Source: Lactiplantibacillus brownii (GTDB taxonomy: Bacteria; Bacillota; Bacilli; Lactobacillales; Lactobacillaceae). From it: a stretch of DNA of 64,000 bases. Position numbers and translations under genes: made by a program. Below are positions 8,905-16,975 of the stretch, one piece after another (position 1 is the stretch's first letter; each line of letters begins with the position of its first letter). The stretch is taken from the NCBI RefSeq assembly GCF_031085375.1, contig NZ_JAVCWF010000001.1, positions 868,001-932,000 on the forward strand, in the 5' to 3' direction. The notes beneath the pieces are model-generated. The model had not been told where the DNA came from. It saw nothing but the letters and a program-made list of their open reading frames with translations, and did not search any database.

Positions 8905-9923
8905 TGAAATTTGATGTTGTAGTAGGAAACCCTCCTTTTCAAGAAACCCTGGAAGGGACTAGCGACGCACCGGTGTACAATTACTTCTATGATCTTGCAT
9001 GTATGTTCGGTAAAAAGTATTGTTTAATCTCACCAGCACGTTTTTTATTTAACGCAGGAGGGACCTCAAAAGTATGGAACGAAAAGATGCTTAATGATCC
9101 ACATATTCGGGTCGAATATTATAATCCAGAAGCAGCTGAGGTATTTAAGGACACTGGTTTTAAGGGAGGTGTGGCTGTTCTATACCGAGATGAATTCAAA
9201 AACTTTGGACCAATAGGTACATTCACAAAATTCCCGTTGTTAAACGAAATTCTGACAAAAGTAACTTGCTCGGATAATTTTGAAAGCATCGTCCCAATGG
9301 TCACTCTACAAGAAAAGTTCGATCTTAAAAAATTGTACACTGATTATCCGGAACTGGAGTCATTAATTGGTAGTAAAGGAAGAGAAAAAAGATTGACGAC
9401 TTCAATCTTCAATACGGTCCCTTCACTTTTTCATGATCATAATAACGATGATTATAATATTGAAATATTAGGACTGATTGACAATAAGCGAGTTTATAAG
9501 TTTATCAACAGCCAGTATATTGTTAAAAAGGATAACCTCAATTCATGGAAGGTTGTCCTTCCAAAATCTAACGGTACAGGTTTGTTCGGCGAAAAGCTAT
9601 CCAATCCAATCATTGGTAGACCTGGATTGGGACATACGCAGAGTTTCATCTCTTTCGGTAAATTTGACAGCAGTACCGAGGCTAATAATTTGCTGAAGTA
9701 TCTTAAGAGTAAGTTTTGTCGAGCACTGTTAGGTGCAATTAAGATTACTCAGGATAATAATCCAGCAACGTGGGCCAAAGTCCCAGTGCAGAATTTTTCT
9801 AATGATTCAAACATTGATTGGACCAAAGCGGTATCTGAAATTGATCATCAACTTTACATGTTGTATAGACTTAATCAGTCTGAGATTGATTTTATCGAAT
9901 CTAAGGTAAAACCAATGGATTGA
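8904..9923 (+). CDS. Eco57I-type methylase C-terminal half with NPPF motif
   Basis: The 339-residue product opens directly with FDVVVGNPPFQE, the motif IV catalytic loop of N6-adenine methyltransferases. It therefore lacks the FTP and SAM-binding motif I that end the previous gene. Later segments (SPARFLFNAGGTSKVWNEKML, DTGFKGGVAVLYRDE, and a C-terminal domain resembling a target recognition domain from about residue 150) fit the back half of a type IIG/Eco57I methylase. Its ATG overlaps the upstream stop by one base and is preceded by AGGAGATTAACTA, so production is coupled. The two polypeptides must presumably assemble into one active methylase. A terminator follows about 85 bases downstream. 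Confidence 0.75.
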   Translation: MKFDVVVGNPPFQETLEGTSDAPVYNYFYDLACMFGKKYCLISPARFLFNAGGTSKVWNEKMLNDPHIRVEYYNPEAAEVFKDTGFKGGVAVLYRDEFKNFGPIGTFTKFPLLNEILTKVTCSDNFESIVPMVTLQEKFDLKKLYTDYPELESLIGSKGREKRLTTSIFNTVPSLFHDHNNDDYNIEILGLIDNKRVYKFINSQYIVKKDNLNSWKVVLPKSNGTGLFGEKLSNPIIGRPGLGHTQSFISFGKFDSSTEANNLLKYLKSKFCRALLGAIKITQDNNPATWAKVPVQNFSNDSNIDWTKAVSEIDHQLYMLYRLNQSEIDFIESKVKPMD

Positions 9924-10007
9924 GGCAAGGTAATGATAAAACTTTACAGAATACAAGATTCCATATTGACATTACCATCAAAAATGAGTACCTTATAATA
10001 CAAGAAG

Positions 10008-10035
10008 ATAAAGGTCATATTGGCCTTTATTTTTT
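10008..10035 (+). terminator. Terminator of the restriction operon
   Basis: Arms ATAAAGG and CCTTTAT with a nine-base loop, followed by six T residues. It separates the accessory island from the niacin genes. Confidence 0.7.
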
Positions 10036-10040
10036 GAATC

Positions 10041-10065
10041 AATAAAAGTAAAAAATACTTTTATT
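10041..10065. promoter_or_regulatory. Perfect palindrome before niaP, candidate operator
   Basis: AATAAAAGTA and its exact complement TACTTTTATT flank five A residues, ending eight bases before the GGGGGA ribosome binding site of the niacin transporter. With ten-base perfect arms it is a likely protein binding site, perhaps for a niacin-responsive repressor. Alternatively it could be a weak hairpin occluding translation. No regulator gene is adjacent. Confidence 0.5.
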
Positions 10066-10084
10066 ACAATTTGGGGGATTTTTG

Positions 10085-11284
10085 ATGCAATTATTGAAGG
10101 AATACCGGTTGTTAGCAATTATTGGAACGGCTTGGTTATTTGATGCGATGGATGTCGCAATGTTATCTTTTATCATGCCACTGATTAAAACAGAATGGCA
10201 TTTAGCACCAGCACAATTGGGGTTGGTTGGTGCCACGACGTCGATGGGGATGGTTGTCGGTGCAATGATCTGCGGCATCTTGGCTGACCGAATTGGGCGT
10301 AAACATGTATTGATCTTAACGTTAGCGTTATTCTCAATTGGTAACTTATTACTAACAGTCACCCCAAATATTACCGCGTTTATTGCGGTGCGTTTCTTAA
10401 CAGGTATTGGTCTTGGGGGCGAATTACCAGTTGCGGCCACGTTGGTTGCGGATAGCTATCAGGGGACGAAGCGGTCAAAAATGCTAGTGCTTGCGGATAG
10501 TTTTTGGGCGATTGGTTGGATTGTCGCTTCACTATTAGCTTTTTGGGTCATGCCAGTTATTGGGTGGCGTTTGACTGTCTTAATTACGGCGGTAACCATT
10601 TTGTATACTTTATTATTGCGGCGACATTTACCGGATACGCCGGTTGAGCCACAAACGCGGCCATCGTATAAAATTTTATGGCGCACACCAGTATTTCGGC
10701 AAAAGACGTTATTATTAGGGACACTCTGGTTTATCGTCATGTTGACCTATTATGGGATGTTCTTATGGTTGCCAAGTCTCCTGGTGATGCGTGGCTTCTC
10801 GATTGTTCATAGTTTTAGCTACACCTTGTTAATGAGTTTGGCACAACTACCTGGTTATTATTTAGCTGCCTATTTGATGGGTAAAATCAGTCGCAAATCA
10901 GTCCTAACGATTTATTTGAGTGGAACGATTGTGAGTGCGTTAGCATTTAGCTTAGCCAGTAGTAACTTTGCGGTACTCATGAGTGGCGCTTGGTTATCCT
11001 TCTTTGACTTAGGCGCTTGGGGAACCTTAATTGCCTTGACGCCTAGTCAATTTCCGCAAGCCATCCGTGGGACTGGGATGGGTGCTGCACAATCAATTGG
11101 CCGTATTGGTGCGATGATTGGACCATATGTTGTCGGGGTCTTGTTACAAATGAAGACACCGTTAACGGGTATCTTTGGTATTTTTTTGGTTCTGCTATTA
11201 TTAGGGATTACCATTTTGACCCTAGGAGTTCAAGACGTCGATGCACAGCGGAAAGAGGGCGTTACTGGTGAAGCTAACTCCTAG
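10085..11284 (+). CDS. niaP: NiaP-type niacin transporter (MFS)
   Basis: A 399-residue, twelve-helix major facilitator. It shows WLFDAMDVAMLSFIMPLI at the first helix, GILADRIGRKHVL after helix 2, and the stretch RFLTGIGLGGELPVAATLV that is characteristic of NiaP nicotinate carriers, then DSFWAIGW. The role is uptake of nicotinate or a close relative for NAD synthesis. This is supported by the immediately downstream, overlapping nadC. ATG was taken instead of the TTG one codon upstream, with GGGGGA as ribosome binding site. A perfect palindrome lies just ahead of it. Quinolinate is an alternative substrate given nadC. Confidence 0.75.
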   Translation: MQLLKEYRLLAIIGTAWLFDAMDVAMLSFIMPLIKTEWHLAPAQLGLVGATTSMGMVVGAMICGILADRIGRKHVLILTLALFSIGNLLLTVTPNITAFIAVRFLTGIGLGGELPVAATLVADSYQGTKRSKMLVLADSFWAIGWIVASLLAFWVMPVIGWRLTVLITAVTILYTLLLRRHLPDTPVEPQTRPSYKILWRTPVFRQKTLLLGTLWFIVMLTYYGMFLWLPSLLVMRGFSIVHSFSYTLLMSLAQLPGYYLAAYLMGKISRKSVLTIYLSGTIVSALAFSLASSNFAVLMSGAWLSFFDLGAWGTLIALTPSQFPQAIRGTGMGAAQSIGRIGAMIGPYVVGVLLQMKTPLTGIFGIFLVLLLLGITILTLGVQDVDAQRKEGVTGEANS

Positions 11285-12104
11285 ACAGATTCAACCCGCA
11301 ATCACCAGTTTTCTAGCAGAAGATCTTGGGCGTGGCGATTTAAGCACGCTAACGTTACCACATCGACAAGTGACCGGTGAGATTGTCGCACGACAAGCCG
11401 GTGTCATTGCCGGTCAACTAATTCCATCAGTGGTATTGCAAAGCTTAAATCGCGATAGTCACTATGAGCAACTGGTGGCGGATGGCGCGTGGGTGACAGC
11501 TGGAACGGTGACTGGCCGTGTCACGGCGCCCATTGTGGATTTATTAGCCGGGGAACGGGTCCTGCTTAATCTGATGCAACGGATGAGCGGCATTGCCACG
11601 GCAACTCATGCGGCCGTTGAGGAATTGAATGATGCCAGCATTGCGATTTTGGATACGCGCAAAACGTTGCCCGGATTGCGGCAATTTGACAAGGCGGCGG
11701 TGGTTATTGGTGGTGGTCAGAATCACCGCTTTGGTCTTGATGATGCTGTGATGATTAAAGATAATCATTGGGCACTCATTGAAGATTTACCGACAACCGT
11801 TCAGCAGTTACGACGTCAAATTGGGCCAACTAAAATTATTGAGATTGAAGTTGAAACTGAGACGCAATTACGAGCAGCGGTGGCTAGCCAAGTGGAGATG
11901 ATTATGATTGATAATCAAACCCCAGCGACGGTTCGCGCGTGGCGACAGCTGATTCCGGCAACCATCATGGTCGAAGTTTCGGGTGGTATCACGCCAGCTA
12001 CATTGGCGCAATATGCCCATACTGGTGTTGATTACATTTCGCTGGGTTACTTAACACACAGTGTCACGGCACTAGACTTGGCGATGGAGATCGAACCGGT
12101 TTAG
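11268..12104 (+). CDS. nadC: Quinolinate phosphoribosyltransferase NadC
   Basis: NadC converts quinolinate and PRPP to nicotinate mononucleotide. The 278-residue product shows the family path: EDLGRGDLST near the N-terminus, ERVLLNLMQRMSGIAT, DTRKTLPGLR, GGGQNHRFGLDDAVMIKDNH, IEIEVET, and SGGITPATLAQYAHTGVDYISLGYLTHS at the phosphate-binding end. A GTG start eight bases after AGAGGG gives the normal N-terminus; an ATG 27 bases upstream would add an atypical tail. The gene overlaps niaP by 17 bases, so the two form an operon. No nadA or nadB is present in the window, which raises the question of where quinolinate comes from. Confidence 0.92.
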   Translation: MKLTPRQIQPAITSFLAEDLGRGDLSTLTLPHRQVTGEIVARQAGVIAGQLIPSVVLQSLNRDSHYEQLVADGAWVTAGTVTGRVTAPIVDLLAGERVLLNLMQRMSGIATATHAAVEELNDASIAILDTRKTLPGLRQFDKAAVVIGGGQNHRFGLDDAVMIKDNHWALIEDLPTTVQQLRRQIGPTKIIEIEVETETQLRAAVASQVEMIMIDNQTPATVRAWRQLIPATIMVEVSGGITPATLAQYAHTGVDYISLGYLTHSVTALDLAMEIEPV

Positions 12105-12157
12105 TCTAAAAAAGTTGATATGGCTAGTCTGAGCTAACCTCAAATAGACTTAATTGT

Positions 12158-12195
12158 AAAAGCGCCACTCACGTCAAAATGTGAGTGGTGCTTTT
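12158..12195. terminator. Bidirectional terminator
   Basis: AAAAGCGCCACTCAC and GTGAGTGGTGCTTTT form a strong 15-base stem with A and T tracts on both sides. It serves nadC and the convergent small gene. Confidence 0.85.
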
Positions 12196-12201
12196 GTTGA
12201 C

Positions 12202-12486
12202 TTAGGCTGAGGCATTCAATTTGTCAGCGGTAGCCAGCATATGATAGGTAGCCTTAAATACGGGGCAAACATCATTTGGAATCGCGTAATCATGAGTCGT
12301 TTGTCGCAATTCAGCGAAGTTCTCATCTAGCGAAAGATCAGAATTCACGGCTGTACGTAGTCTAATATATTGACCACGTACTGCGAAAACTTCCGGATGG
12401 TTTTGTCCATGGGCGTTGGTAATTGCATGGGTGTAAAAGTTTAATCTGTCATCATGGGTAGCTATATAATCTTTAACGGTTGTCAT
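12202..12486 (-). CDS. Small helical protein, hemerythrin/RIC-like fragment
   Basis: A 94-residue helical protein. The segment HAITNAHGQNHPEVFAVRGQYIRL resembles the HG..HPEL helix of RIC/YtfE/ScdA iron-sulfur repair proteins. Another His lies in TYHMLATAD, but the complete set of di-iron ligands is not visible. The ATG follows AGAGGTGG at a good distance; an upstream in-frame start would add 34 residues without a ribosome binding site. The gene stands alone between terminator and promoter regions. A small metal-binding or stress protein is plausible, but the function is not shown. Confidence 0.5.
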   Translation of the reverse strand: MTTVKDYIATHDDRLNFYTHAITNAHGQNHPEVFAVRGQYIRLRTAVNSDLSLDENFAELRQTTHDYAIPNDVCPVFKATYHMLATADKLNASA

Positions 12487-12643
12487 GTGACCCACCTCTT
12501 TGTTTTTGATGACTTTAGTATAAGGGCGGAAGTCATCAAATAACTTGATGTGGGTCAAGCAATAACGGATTTTTGACAATTGTGGCATAATGACTACTTA
12601 TTTGAAATGCAGCATGCAAAATTAATATTTGCGGCTTTTTTCT

Positions 12644-12673
12644 TTGCACAGGCTAATGTCGAAATGGTATTAT
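12644..12673 (+). promoter_or_regulatory. Promoter of the ATPase cassette
   Basis: TTGCAC, an 18-base spacer and TATTAT form a near-consensus housekeeping promoter about 50 bases ahead of the start codon. Confidence 0.6.
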
Positions 12674-12680
12674 TACTGTA

Positions 12681-12705
12681 GTAATTACAAAATAAATGTA
12701 ATTAC
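12681..12705. promoter_or_regulatory. Repeated GTAATTAC palindrome, candidate operator
   Basis: The eight-base palindrome GTAATTAC occurs twice, its starts 17 bases apart, exactly where transcription from the upstream promoter would begin. This is a good site for a repressor. The cassette encodes no obvious DNA-binding regulator. Confidence 0.5.
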
Positions 12706-12722
12706 CAGGAGGAGGCTCATGA

Positions 12723-13964
12723 ATGCTTAAACTTATTGGTTTTAAAATATATGGTCATGCTTTGTTTGAAGATGGGACACAATTCACAATTCAAACTGCC
12801 AGTCAGGTGACAGAGCGCACTAAAGATCGAATTATTAAGTTTAACCAGATATTAACGCTGAATCGGGTTATTGGTATTGTTGGTATTAATGCTACTGGTA
12901 AAAGTACCTTGATGAATATTTTTGAAGGGTTAAGTGACTTTTATTTAAAATCACTCTCGATTGACCAAACGGCACTAAATGAAGCCTTCAGATCTAATGA
13001 ACGACGAATTCGAATTATCGCTTTTTTAGCAGCTACTACTGGCGAACGGTATCGTGTTGAAACGTCGTTTGATAAAAATGCTGTTGAGAGTAATGATATG
13101 GGTCGAACTTTCAACTGGAAAATCAGTGAAGAAAAAATATATTCTGACAATAAGCTGATGCCAAAGTCAAAGTACTTTGATTTTGAAAATCAAGAACCGA
13201 TACAACAACGGACCAAGCTTAGTAAAAATGAATTGAGATTGTTGAGCAACAAAGATTCAATTTTCAGAATCATTAGTCAAGCGTCACAAAACTTAGAGGT
13301 TCTCTCAACGGTTTCGATGACCGATAGTAATATTGTGCGTAGTTTTGCGGATGAAACGCCGACTGCATTATTAGAATACTTGGACAATTCAATCGACTAT
13401 TTAAAGTATCAGTTAGATTCAGAGGGGAAAACTTTGAGTTATCACTTGAAGTTTAAGCGTGATCGACATGAAATTGTTGTCTCTCAGCTGAACGATATTT
13501 CAAAGTATATTTCATCTGGGACAATTAAAGGAATTACATTATTTTATGAGTTTCTGATTGCTTTGAGACATGGCTCAACATTATTAGTGGACGAAATTGA
13601 ATTGCACGTGAATAAACAAATTGTGCGTGATTTTATAGGCTTCTTTGCTAATCCTAAAGTGAATGTTAATCAAGCGACTTTGATTTATTCATCACATTAT
13701 GTTGAATTAACGGATGACTTAAAGCGTCAAGATGAAGAGTATGTTTTGTTGCGGAATGGTGTGACGAAATTACGTCGCCTGAATGATACTGGTGTTAGAA
13801 CAGAATTAAAAAATAGCGATATCTTTCAAAGTAATTATTTCAAAGGAACGGCGCCTAATTATGAACGATATATTAATCTAAAAAAGACAATTGTTGCCCA
13901 TAATCAGCGTCGTTTTGACGTCGACACAGATTCCGTGAGTACGGGGTCTATAAATGCTAAATAG
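12723..13964 (+). CDS. AAA/ABC-type ATPase of a two-gene defence cassette
   Basis: The 413-residue protein has a Walker A GIVGINATGKSTL at about residues 53-65. An ABC-signature-like SSGTIKGITLF lies near 263, Walker B TLLVDEIELHVN near 287, and an SSH switch in TLIYSSHYVEL near 320. The long insert between Walker A and signature fits the AAA_15/AAA_21 group of OLD-like and abortive-infection ATPases. The start follows AGGAGGAGG. It overlaps the next gene by 11 bases. ATPase plus small TOPRIM-like effector is the plan of systems such as PARIS and AbiL, though neither protein is clearly one of those. Such an ATPase would sense infection and control the partner. Confidence 0.7.
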   Translation: MLKLIGFKIYGHALFEDGTQFTIQTASQVTERTKDRIIKFNQILTLNRVIGIVGINATGKSTLMNIFEGLSDFYLKSLSIDQTALNEAFRSNERRIRIIAFLAATTGERYRVETSFDKNAVESNDMGRTFNWKISEEKIYSDNKLMPKSKYFDFENQEPIQQRTKLSKNELRLLSNKDSIFRIISQASQNLEVLSTVSMTDSNIVRSFADETPTALLEYLDNSIDYLKYQLDSEGKTLSYHLKFKRDRHEIVVSQLNDISKYISSGTIKGITLFYEFLIALRHGSTLLVDEIELHVNKQIVRDFIGFFANPKVNVNQATLIYSSHYVELTDDLKRQDEEYVLLRNGVTKLRRLNDTGVRTELKNSDIFQSNYFKGTAPNYERYINLKKTIVAHNQRRFDVDTDSVSTGSINAK

Positions 13965-14529
13965 TATAGTGACAGAGGGAGCTAGTGAGCATGCCATCAT
14001 GGACATTTTACTTGAAAACGATCTTTTAGTTTTTAGTTCGGACACTTTGATTGAGAATTCAGCTGGAGAAGTGATTCATGAAGGGCTAAATGCGAAGGCG
14101 TATAGCAATGAATTTTTGAGTCATGCTTTTCAAGATGATATTACAGTTCATGTTGTCATGGATGATCCTAAACGTCAGCTTAAATTGAAAAAATACTCTA
14201 ATCAGATTAGCGTTGTGAAATGTTATATTACTCGTGAAGAAATTGAAGCGATTCATTTACACTATAATGAAGCGTGGTCATCACAATATAGTCAGTATAA
14301 GCAAAAAAGTAGCGGCAAGTTTGCGAAACCGAGTGCATTTTTTAAGGCAGCAACTCCTGAAGGATTGGGAATTAAGACGATTAAAAAATATGAGTACGTT
14401 TATCGAATGTGGTCTTCAAATCCTAGTCGTTTAGTAGCGGCAATTTATGCCGTTCAAACGGAAATGAAGCACAAGAAAAGTCTCAGAGGCTATCCAAATC
14501 TATATTATTTAGCTGATTTGATAAAGTAA
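13954..14529 (+). CDS. Small TOPRIM-like partner of the ATPase
   Basis: The 191-residue product starts LNSIVTEGASEHAIMDILL, where an acidic EG after a hydrophobic strand matches the first TOPRIM motif. VHVVMDDPKR at about 66-75 could supply the acidic pair of the second motif. A helical segment with REEIEAIHLHYNEAW follows. The resemblance is to the RloB/AriB/OLD type of TOPRIM effectors, but it is shorter and the call is tentative. Translation is coupled to the ATPase by overlap. With its partner it probably forms a defence or stress module, the effector being a nuclease or tRNA-cleaving enzyme by analogy only. Confidence 0.5.
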   Translation: MLNSIVTEGASEHAIMDILLENDLLVFSSDTLIENSAGEVIHEGLNAKAYSNEFLSHAFQDDITVHVVMDDPKRQLKLKKYSNQISVVKCYITREEIEAIHLHYNEAWSSQYSQYKQKSSGKFAKPSAFFKAATPEGLGIKTIKKYEYVYRMWSSNPSRLVAAIYAVQTEMKHKKSLRGYPNLYYLADLIK

Positions 14530-14601
14530 GTGCGTTGTACATTTTAGTTGAACTCAAACCAGTTGCTAAGGTAGCAGAGTGCTGGTGTAGTGGTATATAG
14601 A

Positions 14602-14651
14602 AAATAGGGTGTTAGTTTGCCAGTGGGTATTGGTGAAGTAACGCCCTATTT
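14602..14651 (+). terminator. Long stem after the ATPase cassette
   Basis: AAATAGGGTGTTA pairs with TAACGCCCTATTT over 13 positions (one G-U) around a 24-base loop. There is only a weak T-run, so termination or RNA processing are both possible. Confidence 0.45.
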
Positions 14652-14766
14652 CGCAATTAGGTCATAAATAGCCGATATGATCTGATGAGTGCATTATTGC
14701 CGTGACCAGCGCGAACGCGTAAAATGGAGCCAATGAATCGCAATCAGTGAAAGGAGGCCAGTGAAA

Positions 14767-15594
14767 ATGACACCAAATAAAATTGAACCTGTGAGTGAGA
14801 CTAATAACGAGTATACTATTGGGACTTTTGCCACGCTCAATCGGATTAGTGCGCGGATGTTACGCCATTACGATAAGATTGGTCTTTTTAAGCCACAAAC
14901 GGTGTTGGCGAATGGTTATCGTTACTATTCATCTAAGCAGATTCCAACGATTACTTTAATCAAACGGTATCAGGCTTGTGGCTTCACGTTGGCCGAGATT
15001 TCTAACTTACTGGGTGCTAGCGATGCGACTATCAAAACACTAGCAAAAGAAAAGCAACGTCAATTGGCGCAGCAAGATGTCAGACAAGGCGAGGCTGATC
15101 AACTCCTATTAAATTTATTGGGAGATGTTGAAGCGCCTTTGCCAGATGATGGCGTCATTGCCGTCACTCAACAACCTGAACGACTGTTGTTATGTGGGCA
15201 AAGTTTGGGGAGTGAAAGTGAGATTGAGGTTGCGTTTGACATCCTTTACGGCGATATCGAAGACGCCCATTATCGGGTGAGTGGGTTGCCAATGCTATTG
15301 GTGAATTTAGCCTCTGATGATGAGGCTTACCGAGTAGCCGTGCCGGTGCAACAAACTACCGTCCCTCCTGTCAAATTAACTAGCCAAACGCTTCCTAGTG
15401 GTGATTATTTGTCAACCTTGCATTATGGTGGCTATGATAGTCTTGGTGTTGTTTATGATCGGTTGCTTCGCGCTGCTCAGAAACGGCAGCAAAAGCCAGT
15501 GATGCCGTTTATTGAACGTTATTTACTCGATAGCACGTTTGCCACTAATTCCAACGATTACATTACGGAAATTTCTATTAAAGTAACCCCTTGA
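14767..15594 (+). CDS. MerR-family regulator with GyrI-like effector domain
   Basis: An N-terminal MerR winged helix is clear: YTIGTFATLNRISARMLRHYDKIGLFKP, then GYRYYSSKQIPTITLIKRYQACGFTLAEI. It is followed by a short coiled coil. From about residue 135 the protein is a GyrI-like small-molecule binding domain (LPSGDYLSTLHYGGYDSLGVVYDRLL). This is the BmrR/TipA plan, in which a drug or metabolite opens transcription. ATG is preferred over a GTG only three bases from AGGAGG. A terminator overlaps its stop. No transporter is immediately adjacent, so its target is not evident; the downstream deiminase is one candidate. Confidence 0.85.
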   Translation: MTPNKIEPVSETNNEYTIGTFATLNRISARMLRHYDKIGLFKPQTVLANGYRYYSSKQIPTITLIKRYQACGFTLAEISNLLGASDATIKTLAKEKQRQLAQQDVRQGEADQLLLNLLGDVEAPLPDDGVIAVTQQPERLLLCGQSLGSESEIEVAFDILYGDIEDAHYRVSGLPMLLVNLASDDEAYRVAVPVQQTTVPPVKLTSQTLPSGDYLSTLHYGGYDSLGVVYDRLLRAAQKRQQKPVMPFIERYLLDSTFATNSNDYITEISIKVTP

Positions 15595-15627
15595 CCTTAT
15601 CACAGTGTCAAGGGGTATTCTTTTTTT
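15586..15627 (+). terminator. Terminator of the MerR gene
   Basis: ACCCCTTGAC and GTCAAGGGGT form a ten-base perfect stem followed by a T-rich run. The stem starts inside the last codons. Confidence 0.9.
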
Positions 15628-15648
15628 AACGAAGAAAGGATAGCCGTG

Positions 15649-16758
15649 ATGAAACTGTTGAAAATTGCGTTATGTTTTATATTAGTATTTTTGAGTGGCT
15701 GTCGCGTCAATACGAGGGGGAACACAACTATGAACAATGATTACTTTCCAAAAGAAACGGCCCGACATGAGGGCACTTGGTTGACTTGGCCGCATCGCTA
15801 TACCTATGGTCGGGCCTACCGAAATGAGATTGAACCGATTTGGATTGCGATGACTGCGGCGCTGAGTCATGGCGAAAAGGTGCACATTATTGCGTATAAC
15901 GTGAAAGAACAGAAACGTATTACGCAACTCTTAACGCGGGCCAAGGTGGACCTACGTCAAGTTGATTTCACCATTGCTAAAAGTGATGATGTTTGGTCAC
16001 GTGATACGGGCCCCATATTTGTGCGTCAGGCTAATGGTCAACTCACGATTGCAGATTTCGGCTTTAATGGCTGGGGTGGCAAGACCGCTTATCATCGAGA
16101 TAATGACATTCCTAAGGCCATTGCCAAAGCAACCGGAATTCCAAGGGTATCGGTTCCTGATTTTGTGCTAGAAGGTGGCTCAGTGGAATTGGATGGACAT
16201 GGCACGGCGTTATTGTGCAAAAGCTCAGTGTTGAATGATAATCGTAATCCGGGGATGAGCAAAGCTGAGGCGGAAGCTGAAATGACCAAGTATTTGGGTG
16301 CCACTAATTTTATTTGGCTTGATGGGGTTAAAGGTGAAGATATCACCGATGCCCATATTGACGGGATGGCTAGGTTGTTAGATACGCGAACCATTTTGAC
16401 CGTGTCGAAGCATGATTTCTTACAACTCTACGAAGGCATTAACCCCAAGGATTACGACCGGTTGCATCATGCCACTAATGCCAAAGGCGATCCATATAGA
16501 GTTGTTGACCTACCTATGACGGCTAAAAACGTGCGCGGCTTAGACTATCAAGGGAGCTATCTCAACTATTATGTTGGTAATGAGGTGGTACTGGTGCCAA
16601 CTTATCATGATAAAAACGATCGCGTTGCGCTGCAGATTTTAAGTCAACTTTATCCGCAGCGAAAGATCGTGGGCATTGATGTCACAGCACTGTATCAATA
16701 TGGGGGCATGCTACATTGCGTGACGCAACAACAGCCTGAGGCGTTAAACCGCGAATAA
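15649..16758 (+). CDS. Lipoprotein agmatine/peptidylarginine deiminase
   Basis: A 369-residue member of the PAD_porph family that hydrolyses guanidino groups (agmatine to N-carbamoylputrescine and ammonia, or peptidyl-arginine to citrulline). Landmarks are HEGTWLTWPHR, SDDVWSRDTGPIFV, LEGGSVELDG, TDAHIDGMARLL, and the catalytic Cys in GGMLHCVTQQ near the C-terminus. The N-terminus MKLLKIALCFILVFLSGC is a lipoprotein signal with lipobox LSGC, so the enzyme should sit outside the membrane. That is unusual for agmatine deiminases, which are normally cytoplasmic. The second half of the EGGS motif differs from the usual IHVDG, so substrate preference is open. It is not in an agu operon. Confidence 0.85.
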   Translation: MKLLKIALCFILVFLSGCRVNTRGNTTMNNDYFPKETARHEGTWLTWPHRYTYGRAYRNEIEPIWIAMTAALSHGEKVHIIAYNVKEQKRITQLLTRAKVDLRQVDFTIAKSDDVWSRDTGPIFVRQANGQLTIADFGFNGWGGKTAYHRDNDIPKAIAKATGIPRVSVPDFVLEGGSVELDGHGTALLCKSSVLNDNRNPGMSKAEAEAEMTKYLGATNFIWLDGVKGEDITDAHIDGMARLLDTRTILTVSKHDFLQLYEGINPKDYDRLHHATNAKGDPYRVVDLPMTAKNVRGLDYQGSYLNYYVGNEVVLVPTYHDKNDRVALQILSQLYPQRKIVGIDVTALYQYGGMLHCVTQQQPEALNRE

Positions 16759-16879
16759 AAAAATTTGGTTGCTATTTTTGTCATGAACCTACTTGAGCCG
16801 ATAGTTAACCGATTGATGGTCATGTTAAAGTAGCAATTCTTAGTCAGCCGATTTTTGTATTTCAGAACCGATATTTCAC

Positions 16880-16917
16880 CAGTTAGGGGTCGTATCTGAC
16901 CACTAACTGTTTTTTTG
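16880..16917 (+). terminator. Terminator or attenuator before ABC operon
   Basis: CAGTTAG and CTAACTG enclose GGGTC/GACC, followed by seven T residues. It lies 120 bases after the deiminase and about 60 before the ABC operon, so it may end the former or attenuate the latter. Confidence 0.75.
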
Positions 16918-16975
16918 CGTACAGGTTTGCGAGTGGCTGATAAGCTAGGGTCATCAATAACCGAGGAGCGGAATA

